This document shows, one piece after another, positions 25,258-33,889 of a stretch of 64,000 nt of DNA. The notes beneath the pieces are model-generated. The model searched no databases. It saw only the letters and a list, made by a program, of their open reading frames with translations, and was not told where the DNA came from. Each line of letters opens with the position of its first letter. The stretch's first letter is position 1. Position numbers and translations under genes: made by a program. Origin of the DNA: Flavobacterium jejuense (lineage in GTDB: Bacteria; Bacteroidota; Bacteroidia; Flavobacteriales; Flavobacteriaceae); the NCBI RefSeq assembly GCF_006491595.2, contig NZ_VEVQ02000003.1, forward strand, positions 310,001-374,000, read 5' to 3'.

Positions 25258-26502
25258 ATGAATTCATTTACTACTTCTCAAAAATTAAAACATTTATTTT
25301 CTTTACCTGTAATTGTTGCTGCATTAGGCTATTTTGTTGATATTTATGATTTACTCCTTTTTGGAATTGTACGCATTCCTAGTTTAGAGTCTTTAGGATT
25401 GAATATTGACAAATCTGGATCGATGATTTTAAATGCTCAAATGTTCGGATTATTGATTGGTGGAATCATTTGGGGCGTTTTTGGGGATAAAAAAGGAAGA
25501 CTTTCTGTTCTCTTTGGTTCTATTTTAGTGTATTCGTTGGCTAATATTGCTTGTGGCTTCTTACCCTACTTTCCACAAGAAAATATTGACATTACCTATG
25601 CTCTTATCCGTTTTATAGCAGGAATAGGTTTAGCTGGTGAATTAGGAGCAGGAATTACATTGGTTTCAGAATCCTTACCTAAAGAATTAAGAGCTATTGG
25701 CACTTCTATTGTAGCTGGTTTTGGTTTGTTAGGTGCTGTTGTTGCACAACTAACTGTACAATTAGCAGAAAATTGGACAATTGCCTATTTCGTTGGTGGC
25801 GGTTTAGGCTTACTACTACTGTTTCTACGTCTAGGAGTTGTAGAATCTGGCATGTTTAAAGAGATCAAAAAATCAGAGCACATTCAAAAAGGGAATTTCT
25901 TCTATTTGTTTACCAATTTCAATCGGTTTATAAAATATTTGAAATGTATTGCTATTGGTTTACCAACATGGTTTTGTGTTGGAATTCTTGCTGTAATGGG
26001 AAATCAATTTGCTAGTGCTTTTGGCATTGAAAGCATAAATCCTGGAAAAGCCATCATGTGGACTTATATTGGAATTTCGGTTGGTGATTTTGCCAGTGGT
26101 TTTATTTCACATTGGTTACATTCTCGTAAGAAAGCTATATTCTATATGATGCTATTCACAATAATTGGAGTTTGTTTGATGCTTTTTGGTGGTACGAAAA
26201 CAGAGAACATGTATTATTTCTATTGTGCATGGCTAGGTTTAGGGACTGGTTACTGGGCCATGTTTGTAACCGTTGGAGCAGAACAATTTGGTACTAACAT
26301 TAGAAGTACTGCTGCTACAACAATTCCTAACATGGTTAGAGGATTACTTCCTCTAATGTTGTTTAGTTTTGATTCTTTAAAGATTAATAATGGTGTAATA
26401 ACTGCTGCTTCAATTGTTGGATTTGTGGTTTTTGCTTTAGGCATTTACTCTGCTTTAACTATTCCAGAAACACACAATACGGATTTAGATTTTACAGAAT
26501 AA
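25258..26502 (+). CDS. MFS transporter
   Basis: The 414-residue protein has about 12 hydrophobic helices and the MFS motif A after TM2 (GGIIWGVFGDKKGRLSVLFG) with the related motif in the second half (GDFASGFISHWLHSRKKAIFYM). The sequence LIRFIAGIGLAGELGAGITLVSESLPKELRAIG resembles sugar/metabolite:H+ symporters of the SHS family. Substrate cannot be told from the sequence. It is 38 nt after the sigma factor gene and is followed by a Flavo-1-like element. Confidence 0.85.
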   Translation: MNSFTTSQKLKHLFSLPVIVAALGYFVDIYDLLLFGIVRIPSLESLGLNIDKSGSMILNAQMFGLLIGGIIWGVFGDKKGRLSVLFGSILVYSLANIACGFLPYFPQENIDITYALIRFIAGIGLAGELGAGITLVSESLPKELRAIGTSIVAGFGLLGAVVAQLTVQLAENWTIAYFVGGGLGLLLLFLRLGVVESGMFKEIKKSEHIQKGNFFYLFTNFNRFIKYLKCIAIGLPTWFCVGILAVMGNQFASAFGIESINPGKAIMWTYIGISVGDFASGFISHWLHSRKKAIFYMMLFTIIGVCLMLFGGTKTENMYYFYCAWLGLGTGYWAMFVTVGAEQFGTNIRSTAATTIPNMVRGLLPLMLFSFDSLKINNGVITAASIVGFVVFALGIYSALTIPETHNTDLDFTE

Positions 26503-26522
26503 CAAACTTTAGAGGTTCATCT

Positions 26523-26605
26523 GCGTTAGTGATGGAAACGGCATCCTTTTGTGTAATAAAATGAAACAAAAGATACAGTGAACAGCACGACCCTTGTGGG
26601 AACGC
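26523..26605 (+). ncRNA. Flavo-1-like structured element, copy C
   Basis: Outer arms are GCGTT (26523-26527) and AACGC (26601-26605). The internal helix here is GTG (26529-26531) with CAC (26586-26588), replacing CTG/CAG of copies A and D, with pairing kept. The conserved strands are GATGGAAACGGCATCC and GATACAGTGAACAGC around a short TTTTGT/ACAAAA hairpin. A short GACCCTTGTGGG hairpin precedes the 3' closing arm. It lies between the MFS gene and lipA. Confidence 0.65.
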
Positions 26606-26680
26606 CCAAAAACAAAATTCAACGTTTTATTAAAGTTTGCTTTTTTTCTAACTTCTGACTGCTACCTTATAACTTCTTAT

Positions 26681-26688
26681 TATCTTTG
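26681..26688 (+). promoter_or_regulatory. -7 box before lipA
   Basis: TATCTTTG, 19 nt before the lipA ATG, matches TAnnTTTG. No TTG at the usual distance. Confidence 0.5.
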
Positions 26689-26706
26689 TAGTTCAAAATA
26701 AATTCT

Positions 26707-27582
26707 ATGAATACAGTTTTAGAAAATGTTTTTCCACCAAGAGAACCGAAGCCAAAATGGTTGCGTGTGAAGCTACCTACTGGTAAAAAATATACTGAAT
26801 TAAGAAGTTTAGTTGACAAATATAAATTGAATACGATTTGTACCTCTGGAAGTTGTCCGAATATGGGTGAATGTTGGGGAGAAGGCACAGCTACATTCAT
26901 GATTTTAGGAAATATTTGTACCCGTTCTTGTGGTTTTTGCGGTGTAAAAACAGGAAGACCAGAAACAGTGGACTGGGACGAACCCGAAAAAGTAGCACGT
27001 TCAATAAAATTAATGCAAATTAAACATGCAGTTATTACTAGTGTAGACAGAGATGATATAAAAGATATGGGATCCATCATTTGGGCTGAAACAGTGAAAG
27101 CCATCAGAAGAATGAACCCGAATACTACACTAGAAACCCTTATTCCAGATTTTCAAGGCAATACAAGAAATTTAGATCGTATTATTGAAGTAGCTCCTGA
27201 AGTGGTTTCTCACAATATGGAAACCGTAAAACGTTTAACAAGAGAAGTGCGTATACAAGCTAAATATGAAAAAAGTTTAGAAGTATTACGTTACTTAAAA
27301 ACGCAAGGAATCAAAAGAACGAAATCGGGAATTATGCTTGGTTTAGGAGAAACGGAAGAAGAAGTGATTCAAACCTTGCATGATTTGAGAGATGCCAATG
27401 TTGACATTGTGACTATTGGTCAATATTTACAACCTTCAAAAAAACACTTACCAGTAAAAGAGTATATTAAACCTGAGCAATTTGAGAAATACGAAAAAAT
27501 AGGAAAAGAATTAGGTTTCAGACATGTAGAAAGTGGTGCGCTTGTGCGTTCTTCTTATCATGCAGAGAAACATATTTTATAA
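26707..27582 (+). CDS. lipA: Lipoyl synthase
   Basis: The 291-residue radical-SAM enzyme has both iron-sulfur motifs: the auxiliary cluster C-x4-C-x5-C ([16 protein letters not shown]) and the radical-SAM C-x3-C-x2-C ([10 protein letters not shown]). Further signatures are [38 protein letters not shown] and the C-terminal [13 protein letters not shown] with the R-S-S-Y ligand to the auxiliary cluster. It inserts two sulfurs into octanoyl groups on lipoyl domains. Length is typical for Bacteroidota. Confidence 0.97.
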   Translation: MNTVLENVFPPREPKPKWLRVKLPTGKKYTELRSLVDKYKLNTICTSGSCPNMGECWGEGTATFMILGNICTRSCGFCGVKTGRPETVDWDEPEKVARSIKLMQIKHAVITSVDRDDIKDMGSIIWAETVKAIRRMNPNTTLETLIPDFQGNTRNLDRIIEVAPEVVSHNMETVKRLTREVRIQAKYEKSLEVLRYLKTQGIKRTKSGIMLGLGETEEEVIQTLHDLRDANVDIVTIGQYLQPSKKHLPVKEYIKPEQFEKYEKIGKELGFRHVESGALVRSSYHAEKHIL

Positions 27583-27662
27583 ATACATTTAGTTGTATGC
27601 TGTAAGTTGTTCGTTACTACAAAGTACTAACAACTGATAACAAACAACTGATAACTCGAAAA

Positions 27663-28679
27663 ATGAAAAAAACACGAATTGCAATTAATGGTTTCGGAAG
27701 AATTGGTAGAAATGTTTTCCGATTATTACTAAATCATCCTACTATAGAAGTTGTTGCTATCAACGATATTGCAGACAATAAGACCATGAGTCATCTCATA
27801 AAATATGATAGCATTCATGGTGTTTTACAAGAAAAAGTGAGTTTCAACAACAAAGCAATAGTTATTAATGAGAAGGAGTATCTATTCTTTCATGAGAAAG
27901 AAATTCAAAATTTAGATTGGAAATCTTTAGCTATTGATTTTGTAATTGAATCTACTGGGAAATTTAAAACTTGGGAAACTATTAACCAACATATTTTGGC
28001 TGGAGCCAAAAAAGTAATTTTATCCGTTCCTCCAGAAGATGAAACTATTAAAACGGTTGTTCTTGGTGTAAATGAAGATATCTTAGATGGTTCTGAAGTC
28101 ATCGTTTCGAATGCAAGTTGCACCACCAATAATGCTGCACCAATGATAAAAGTGATTCAAGAACTTTGCGAAATTGAGCAAGCTTATATAACAACAGTCC
28201 ATTCCTACACAACTGATCAAAGTTTACACGATCAACCCCATAAAGATTTAAGAAGAGCTAGAGGCGCTTCACAATCTATTGTACCTACTACAACTGGAGC
28301 CGCAAAGGCTTTGACCAAAATTTTTCCAGAATTAGAAGGTAAAATTGGTGGTTGTGGTATTCGAGTTCCAGTTCCAGACGGTTCCTTAACAGACATTACC
28401 TTAAATGTAAAAAAACAAGTAAGCATACAAGAAATCAATGCTGCTTTTAAACTAGCCTCAGAAACACATTTAAAAGGCATTTTAGATTATACCGAAGATC
28501 CAATTGTTTCCGTAGACATTATTGGTAATAAAAATTCTTGCTTGTTTGATGCTCAATTAACATCTGTTATTGATAAGATGGTAAAAATTGTGGGTTGGTA
28601 TGATAATGAAATTGGTTATTCCTCAAGATTAATTAATCTAATAGAATATATATCAAAGAATAATTTAAATTTTGGCTAA
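27663..28679 (+). CDS. gapA: Glyceraldehyde-3-phosphate dehydrogenase, type I
   Basis: The 338-residue enzyme has the NAD-binding INGFGRIGRNVFR, the catalytic C153 in SNASCTTNNAAP and the His of the TTVHSYTTDQ segment. Phosphate-binding SQSIVPTTTGAAKAL and the end motif WYDNEIGYSSRL are intact. It converts glyceraldehyde 3-phosphate to 1,3-bisphosphoglycerate. It has the aspartate after the Rossmann turn (VVAINDIAD), which usually favours NAD over NADP. The 80-nt leader after lipA holds a repeat of CAACTGATAAC (27631-27641 and 27645-27655) that can fold back on the upstream part. Flavobacteria often have two GAPDH genes; this may be either one. Confidence 0.94.
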   Translation: MKKTRIAINGFGRIGRNVFRLLLNHPTIEVVAINDIADNKTMSHLIKYDSIHGVLQEKVSFNNKAIVINEKEYLFFHEKEIQNLDWKSLAIDFVIESTGKFKTWETINQHILAGAKKVILSVPPEDETIKTVVLGVNEDILDGSEVIVSNASCTTNNAAPMIKVIQELCEIEQAYITTVHSYTTDQSLHDQPHKDLRRARGASQSIVPTTTGAAKALTKIFPELEGKIGGCGIRVPVPDGSLTDITLNVKKQVSIQEINAAFKLASETHLKGILDYTEDPIVSVDIIGNKNSCLFDAQLTSVIDKMVKIVGWYDNEIGYSSRLINLIEYISKNNLNFG

Positions 28680-28721
28680 TTTATTCCAAACAAAAAAATA
28701 GCTTTCAAAAGAAAAAAAACA

Positions 28722-28729
28722 TATTTTTG
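28722..28729 (+). promoter_or_regulatory. -7 box before the hybrid histidine kinase
   Basis: TATTTTTG matches TAnnTTTG; it lies 40 nt before the ATG. The -33 element is unclear. Confidence 0.45.
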
Positions 28730-28768
28730 TTGGTAACTGTTTGACTAAAACTTTAAAATTCGATTTTA

Positions 28769-30973
28769 ATGAAAAGCTACTTAATTGCTTTTTTTTTCAT
28801 TTGTACTTTTAGTAATTCACAATCACTTCTAAAAGAAACAACGCAAATAAATGATAGTATTGACTATTATTTAGAAATAGCATCGTTTAATAAAGAAGAC
28901 AAACATTCGTTCAACAAAGCTATTATATATACAGAAAAAGCCATTCTTTATGCTAAAAATAAAAAAATAGATAAGAAACTCCCTAATTGCTATTTAATTC
29001 TTGGAAGTATTTATTATGATTTAGAAAAAACAGACACTGCTATTGAAAACTTTATTCGAAGCATTAATCTTTACAAAGCTAAAGAGCCCTCAGCAAATTT
29101 AGCATTAGCCTATTACAGTTTAGGAAAGTGTTATTTAGAAAAAGACAAAGTAGAACTTTCGGAAGTATATTTTAAAAAAGCTAGCGAAATTTATGAAAAA
29201 TTAAATTTCACAGATGCAATTCAGCTTATAAAAATTCAAAAGGGAATTATTCAAAAAAACAAAAGGGAATATGATAATGCCATTTCAATTTTTTCATCTG
29301 TAATCAATAACATTAGTAATGATGCTTTTATTGAAACAAAAATTGAAGCCTATTACCAAATTGGAGAGATAGAAATTATTAAAAAACATTATGAAGAAGC
29401 CATTACAAATTTTAACATTGCGTTGAAATTAAATGAGAAAAATTCTGAAAACATACCACTCCAGAAAAAAATTTTAAAACAATTAAGTCTGACTCATAAA
29501 ATTAACAATGAGTTTACTGAATCACAAATGTATTTAGAAAAATATGTAGCTATTGTTGATTCATTAGGCAATTATTACAATCATTCCTTAACAGAAAATA
29601 CTTTTGATAAAATTCAATTTGACAAACAACTAAAAACTATTGAACAACTCGATAAAGACAAAAAAATTCAGCAACGTTCACTACGCTTTAATAAATTGAT
29701 CAGTATACTTAGCATTGCTTTAATTTCTATTTTATCACTACTTAGTTTATCGCTTTACAAAAACAATAAAATTAGGATTAGCACTAATAAGCTTCTTAAA
29801 GAAAAAAATAAAGAACTTACCATTGAAAAAAACAAAGCTGAAAGAGCAAGTAAAGCAAGAGCCGAATTTCTAGCAACTGTTAGCCATGAACTTAGAACTC
29901 CATTAAATGCAATAAATGGAATTACCTACTTGTTATTAAATGAAAAACCAAAAGCAACTCAATTAAACTATTTAAAATCATTAGAATTTTCTGGAAAATA
30001 TCTTTTGACATTTATTAATGATATTTTAGAAATAAATAGATTAGAATCTGACAAAGTACTGGTTGAAAAAATTAATTTCAATTTACCTGAACTTCTTGAA
30101 AACATTAAAACTTCATTTAATGAATTTATTGAAGAAAACAATATTAATTTCCATCTCTTAATAGACAAGAGTATAGAGCCAAATATTATTGGCGACCCAA
30201 CAAAAATATCTCAAATCATAATTAACTTAGTAAATAATGCTATTAAGTTTAGTAAAAATGGAGATGTTTGGCTTTCTATAAAGAAGAAAAAAGATTTCGA
30301 TAATAAAGTCGTTTTATCATTTGAAGTAAAAGATAATGGTATAGGTATTCCTAAAGAAAAGCAAGCTACTATTTTTGAAAGTTTTAGTCAAGGTTCAGTT
30401 GAAGTAAACAGAACTTATGGTGGCACAGGATTAGGATTATCTATTGTAAAAAAAATAGTAGAAATTTTAGGTAGTGAAATTTACTTAGAAAGTGATACAA
30501 ATAAAGGAACTAGCCTGAAGTTTGATTTAACATTCAAAAAGGGAAAAGAAGAAGTAAAAAAAATAGCTGAAATTATTTCAAAAGAAAATTTAATTTTAGG
30601 CAAAAAGAAAAAAATACTCTTGGTTGAAGATAATAAAATCAACCAAATGATAACACAGAAAATGCTAGAACAAAAAGGCATTTCTTGTTTTACCATAGAT
30701 AACGGTGAAGAAGCTATCAATCACTTAATGGAAAATGAGTATGACTTGGTTTTAATGGATGTTCATTTACCAGGTATAAATGGTACTGAAGCAACATTAG
30801 AAATAAGAAAGTTTAGCCCAACAATACCTATTATAGCTTTAACCGCTATTTCTCTTAATGAAAATAGAGAGATGTTACTTTCCTATGGAATGGACGAGGT
30901 TATCATGAAACCATTTGTTCCTGAAGAATTTTATGAAATATTATTCCGTTTTTTAGCTAAAAATCAAGAATAA
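28769..30973 (+). CDS. TPR hybrid sensor histidine kinase with C-terminal receiver domain
   Basis: The 734-residue protein has a signal peptide (about 1-18), a periplasmic TPR array (about 30-280, for example IENFIRSINLYKA and EAITNFNIALKLNEK), one membrane helix (about 310-330) and a short coiled coil. The HisKA domain follows with phospho-acceptor H373 in SHELRTPLNAI, then HATPase_c (NLVNNAIKFSKNG, KDNGIGIP, GGTGLGLSIVK). The receiver domain has acidic E620/D621, phospho-Asp D664 in LVLMDVHLPG and K714. The TPR sensor type is common in Bacteroidota. No Hpt or DNA-binding output is attached, so phosphate must go to a distant partner. The last 17 nt overlap the end of the convergent punA gene. 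Confidence 0.9.
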   Translation: MKSYLIAFFFICTFSNSQSLLKETTQINDSIDYYLEIASFNKEDKHSFNKAIIYTEKAILYAKNKKIDKKLPNCYLILGSIYYDLEKTDTAIENFIRSINLYKAKEPSANLALAYYSLGKCYLEKDKVELSEVYFKKASEIYEKLNFTDAIQLIKIQKGIIQKNKREYDNAISIFSSVINNISNDAFIETKIEAYYQIGEIEIIKKHYEEAITNFNIALKLNEKNSENIPLQKKILKQLSLTHKINNEFTESQMYLEKYVAIVDSLGNYYNHSLTENTFDKIQFDKQLKTIEQLDKDKKIQQRSLRFNKLISILSIALISILSLLSLSLYKNNKIRISTNKLLKEKNKELTIEKNKAERASKARAEFLATVSHELRTPLNAINGITYLLLNEKPKATQLNYLKSLEFSGKYLLTFINDILEINRLESDKVLVEKINFNLPELLENIKTSFNEFIEENNINFHLLIDKSIEPNIIGDPTKISQIIINLVNNAIKFSKNGDVWLSIKKKKDFDNKVVLSFEVKDNGIGIPKEKQATIFESFSQGSVEVNRTYGGTGLGLSIVKKIVEILGSEIYLESDTNKGTSLKFDLTFKKGKEEVKKIAEIISKENLILGKKKKILLVEDNKINQMITQKMLEQKGISCFTIDNGEEAINHLMENEYDLVLMDVHLPGINGTEATLEIRKFSPTIPIIALTAISLNENREMLLSYGMDEVIMKPFVPEEFYEILFRFLAKNQE

Positions 30974-31769
30974 AGTTTTTAATTAAATTTCTAACATGAG
31001 GTTCCGCTTTTTTAGCAGCTTCTAAAACTTCCTCATGGTTTACTTCATGAATTTGCCCTTCATTACCCATATCTGTAATAACAGAAATACCTAAGCAATC
31101 CATATTCATATGTTTCGCGACAATTACTTCAGGAACGGTTGACATTCCAACGCAATCTGCCCCCATATTTTTTACCATTTTGTATTCTGCCAAAGTTTCA
31201 AAAGTAGGTCCTTGTAAAGCCAAATAAACTCCTTCTTTAACATCGATTTTTAACTCTTTCGCAATTTGTTTTACTTTATCAATCATTTCTTTAGAATAAG
31301 GCTCGCTCATATTCACAAAACGCGGTCCAAATCTTTCATCATTATGTCCACGTAAAGGATGTTCTGGCATCATATTTATATGATCTTTTATAATCATTAC
31401 ATCGCCCACTTTAAAAGAAGAATTTACACCTCCAGAAGCATTTGAAACAATTAACTTTTCAATTCCCAATTGTTTCATCACACGAATAGGAAAAGTAACT
31501 TGTCTCATATCGTACCCTTCATAATAATGAAAACGACCTTGCATAGCCATTATTTTTCTATCTCCAATGGTTCCAAATAATAATGCTCCCTTATGTCCTT
31601 GCACGGTAGAAACTGGAAAATTAGGAATATCACTATAAGAAATAGAACATTCAACTGAAATATCATCAGCAAAACCACCTAATCCAGAACCTAAAACTAC
31701 TGCATATTCAGGTTTGAAATTAGTTTTAGAACTAATAAAACTAGCTGTTTCTTGTACTTTTTCCCACAT
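30957..31769 (-). CDS. punA: Purine-nucleoside phosphorylase
   Basis: The 270-residue protein is a class I (trimeric) PNP. It has the phosphate-binding VVLGSGLGGFAD, the GRFHYYEGYDM loop, VSNASGGVN and YLALQGPTFET (substrate Glu). ITDMGNEG carries the residue position that separates guanosine/inosine-specific enzymes; the usual Asn is seen as T-D. It cleaves purine nucleosides with phosphate for salvage. Its first 29 nt overlap the end of lpxK, so the pair is coupled. Its 3' end overlaps the convergent histidine kinase by 17 nt. Confidence 0.92.
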   Translation of the reverse strand: MWEKVQETASFISSKTNFKPEYAVVLGSGLGGFADDISVECSISYSDIPNFPVSTVQGHKGALLFGTIGDRKIMAMQGRFHYYEGYDMRQVTFPIRVMKQLGIEKLIVSNASGGVNSSFKVGDVMIIKDHINMMPEHPLRGHNDERFGPRFVNMSEPYSKEMIDKVKQIAKELKIDVKEGVYLALQGPTFETLAEYKMVKNMGADCVGMSTVPEVIVAKHMNMDCLGISVITDMGNEGQIHEVNHEEVLEAAKKAEPHVRNLIKNFILDF

Positions 31770-32748
31770 AATCTAAAATTTTAGTATTAAAATTGGTTTC
31801 ATTTTGTATCAATCTACTTTGAATGGGCAAATAATACAATTGACTACTTGGAATTTTTCCATCTAATCTCATATAATCTTTTTCAGTAGTTATTATTTTT
31901 CTGTTATTGGCTGTCACCAAAATCTTTTTAATATCATCTTCACTAAAATCATGATGATCTGGAAAAGTTATTTTTTCGTCGCTTTGGTTTCCCAAAAAAT
32001 CAAAAAACAAATCGGGTTTTGCAATTCCTGCTACTAATACTTTCTCTTCTTTAAAAGAATTTATTTCAATTTTATTTGTTTTAGAATAAATATATTGATC
32101 ATAAACAATTGTACTGAAATAAACAGGAACCTCAACCATTAATTGCTGTTTAATTTTCATTTGTGCAATATCCGATAAATCATTAGGACATTTTGTGACA
32201 ATTATCAGGTTTGCCCTTTTTTTTCCCATTTCTGGTTCTCTTAAATTACCAAAGGGTAAAATATAATCATCACTAAACAAATCGTTATAAGTTGTAAGCA
32301 AAATATAGAAACCTGCTTTTACTTTTCTATGTTGAAAAGCATCATCAAGTAAAACAACATCTGGTTTGTGATTTAATAATTCAGTTATTCCATTTCTTCT
32401 ATTAGCATCAACAGCAACTAAAACTTCTGGAAACTTCGTATAAAACTGAAAAGGTTCATCCCCTAGATCTTTCTCAGATGTATTTTCATTGGCTAAAATA
32501 TACCCTTTAGAAGCTCTTTTATAACCTCTACTCAAAGTTGCTACTTTATAATTTTTTAACAAACGAATTAAATATTCAATTTGAGGTGTTTTACCTGTTC
32601 CACCAACACTCAAATTTCCAACAGCGATAATAGGAATACTGAAAGACTGGCTTTTGAATAGTCCAATATCATATAAAAAATTACGCAAATAGGTAATTAC
32701 CCAATAAGGTAAGGATAAAGGAAATAATATTTTTCTTAAAAAAATCAT
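31741..32748 (-). CDS. lpxK: Tetraacyldisaccharide 4'-kinase
   Basis: The 335-residue protein has a membrane-associated N-terminal helix (ILFPLSLPYWVITYLRNFLYD) and the LpxK P-loop VGNLSVGGTGKTPQIEYLI. Further signatures are LSRGYKRASKGYI, DEPFQFYTKFP, VLLDDAFQHRKV and LREPEMGKKRANLIIVTKCP, with the conserved C-terminal ITTEKDYMRL. It adds the 4'-phosphate of lipid A at the inner membrane. Its end overlaps the punA start by 29 nt. Confidence 0.94.
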   Translation of the reverse strand: MIFLRKILFPLSLPYWVITYLRNFLYDIGLFKSQSFSIPIIAVGNLSVGGTGKTPQIEYLIRLLKNYKVATLSRGYKRASKGYILANENTSEKDLGDEPFQFYTKFPEVLVAVDANRRNGITELLNHKPDVVLLDDAFQHRKVKAGFYILLTTYNDLFSDDYILPFGNLREPEMGKKRANLIIVTKCPNDLSDIAQMKIKQQLMVEVPVYFSTIVYDQYIYSKTNKIEINSFKEEKVLVAGIAKPDLFFDFLGNQSDEKITFPDHHDFSEDDIKKILVTANNRKIITTEKDYMRLDGKIPSSQLYYLPIQSRLIQNETNFNTKILDYVGKSTRNS

Positions 32749-32769
32749 AGCACGAAAGTAGCAATTTTT

Positions 32770-32777
32770 TATCTTTG
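32770..32777 (+). promoter_or_regulatory. -7 box before the Nif3-like gene
   Basis: TATCTTTG matches TAnnTTTG and lies 16 nt before the ATG at 32794. The complementary strand has TACTTTCG close by, a possible -7 for lpxK. Confidence 0.5.
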
Positions 32778-32793
32778 AAATAAATATATCGTA

Positions 32794-33888
32794 ATGAAAC
32801 TTTTTGAAATACTTCCAATCCTTGAAGAACTAGCTCCACTAGCCTATGCTGAAGATTTTGACAACGTAGGATTGTTAGTCGGTAACCCAAACGAGACTAT
32901 AAATGGCATTTTAGTTTGTCATGATGCGTTAGAAAATGTTGTTGATGAAGCCGTTTCAAAAAAATGCAATCTTATCGTTTGTTTTCATCCTATTCTTTTT
33001 AGTGGATTAAAGAAAATTACAGGTAAAAACTATGTAGAAAGAGCTATTGTAAAAGCTATAAAAAATGACATTGCTATTTACGCGGTTCACACAGCTTTAG
33101 ACAACCATCAAAAAGGTGTAAATAAAATATTTTGTGATGCATTAGGACTTACAAATACTAAAATTTTGATTCCTAAAGAAAATTACATCAAAAAACTAGT
33201 AACTTACACCATTCCTGAAAACGCTACTTCTTTAAGAGATACCTTATTTGAAGCTGGAGCTGGAAAAATAGGAAATTATGAAGATTGTAGTTTTAATAGT
33301 CAAGGTATTGGTACCTATTTAGGCAATGAAAACAGTAATCCTGAAATTGGAGAGCGATTTGAATTTGTTGAAAATAAAGAAATAAAAATAGAAGTTACTT
33401 TTGAAAAGCATTTAGAGTCCAAAATTTTAAAAGCGCTATTTAAAAATCATGTTTACGAAGAGGTTGCTTACGAAATTTACGCACTAACCAATAAACATCA
33501 AAATATAGGTTTAGGAATGATTGGTGAATTTCCTGAAGCTATGAATGAGAAACAATTTTTATCCTTAGTAAAAAACAAAATGCAAAGTGGTGGCATTAGA
33601 CATAGCGCTTTTTTAAATAAAGAAATTAAAAAAGTAGCCGTTTTAGGAGGTTCTGGAAGTTTTGCTATTAAGGCTGCTTTACAAGCTGGAGCAGATGCTT
33701 TTTTGACCTCCGATTTAAAATATCACCAATTTTACGAAGCAGAAGGCAAGCTACTTTTAGCTGATATTGGTCACTTTGAGAGTGAAAGATACACAAAAAA
33801 TTATATTGTTGATTATCTTAAAGAAAAAATCACTAATTTTGCAGTCGTTTTATCAGAAGAAAATACAAATCCTGTTCAATACTTTTAA
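32794..33888 (+). CDS. Nif3-like dinuclear metal-centre protein
   Basis: The 364-residue protein has the Nif3/DUF34 fold. Metal-ligand segments visible are VCFHPILFSGLK and YAVHTALDNHQKGV at the N-terminal half and DIGHFESERY at the C-terminal half. Between them (about 125-235) lies the PII-like inserted domain typical of longer members (RDTLFEAGAGKIGNYEDCSF). The family forms hexameric toroids with two metals per site; proposed roles range from GTP cyclohydrolase-related to metabolite repair and none is certain. It is followed at 1 nt by the coiled-coil protein gene, a pairing conserved in Bacteroidota. Confidence 0.9.
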   Translation: MKLFEILPILEELAPLAYAEDFDNVGLLVGNPNETINGILVCHDALENVVDEAVSKKCNLIVCFHPILFSGLKKITGKNYVERAIVKAIKNDIAIYAVHTALDNHQKGVNKIFCDALGLTNTKILIPKENYIKKLVTYTIPENATSLRDTLFEAGAGKIGNYEDCSFNSQGIGTYLGNENSNPEIGERFEFVENKEIKIEVTFEKHLESKILKALFKNHVYEEVAYEIYALTNKHQNIGLGMIGEFPEAMNEKQFLSLVKNKMQSGGIRHSAFLNKEIKKVAVLGGSGSFAIKAALQAGADAFLTSDLKYHQFYEAEGKLLLADIGHFESERYTKNYIVDYLKEKITNFAVVLSEENTNPVQYF

Positions 33889-33889
33889 T

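Noticed and set aside
28769-30973. Hybrid histidine kinase as a new signalling architecture
   Set aside because: TPR-TM-HisKA-HATPase-REC proteins are common in Bacteroidota.
33767-33889. Longer N-terminus of the coiled-coil protein
   Set aside because: It lies entirely inside the upstream Nif3-like gene in another frame and is hydrophobic and Lys-rich without a conserved look.
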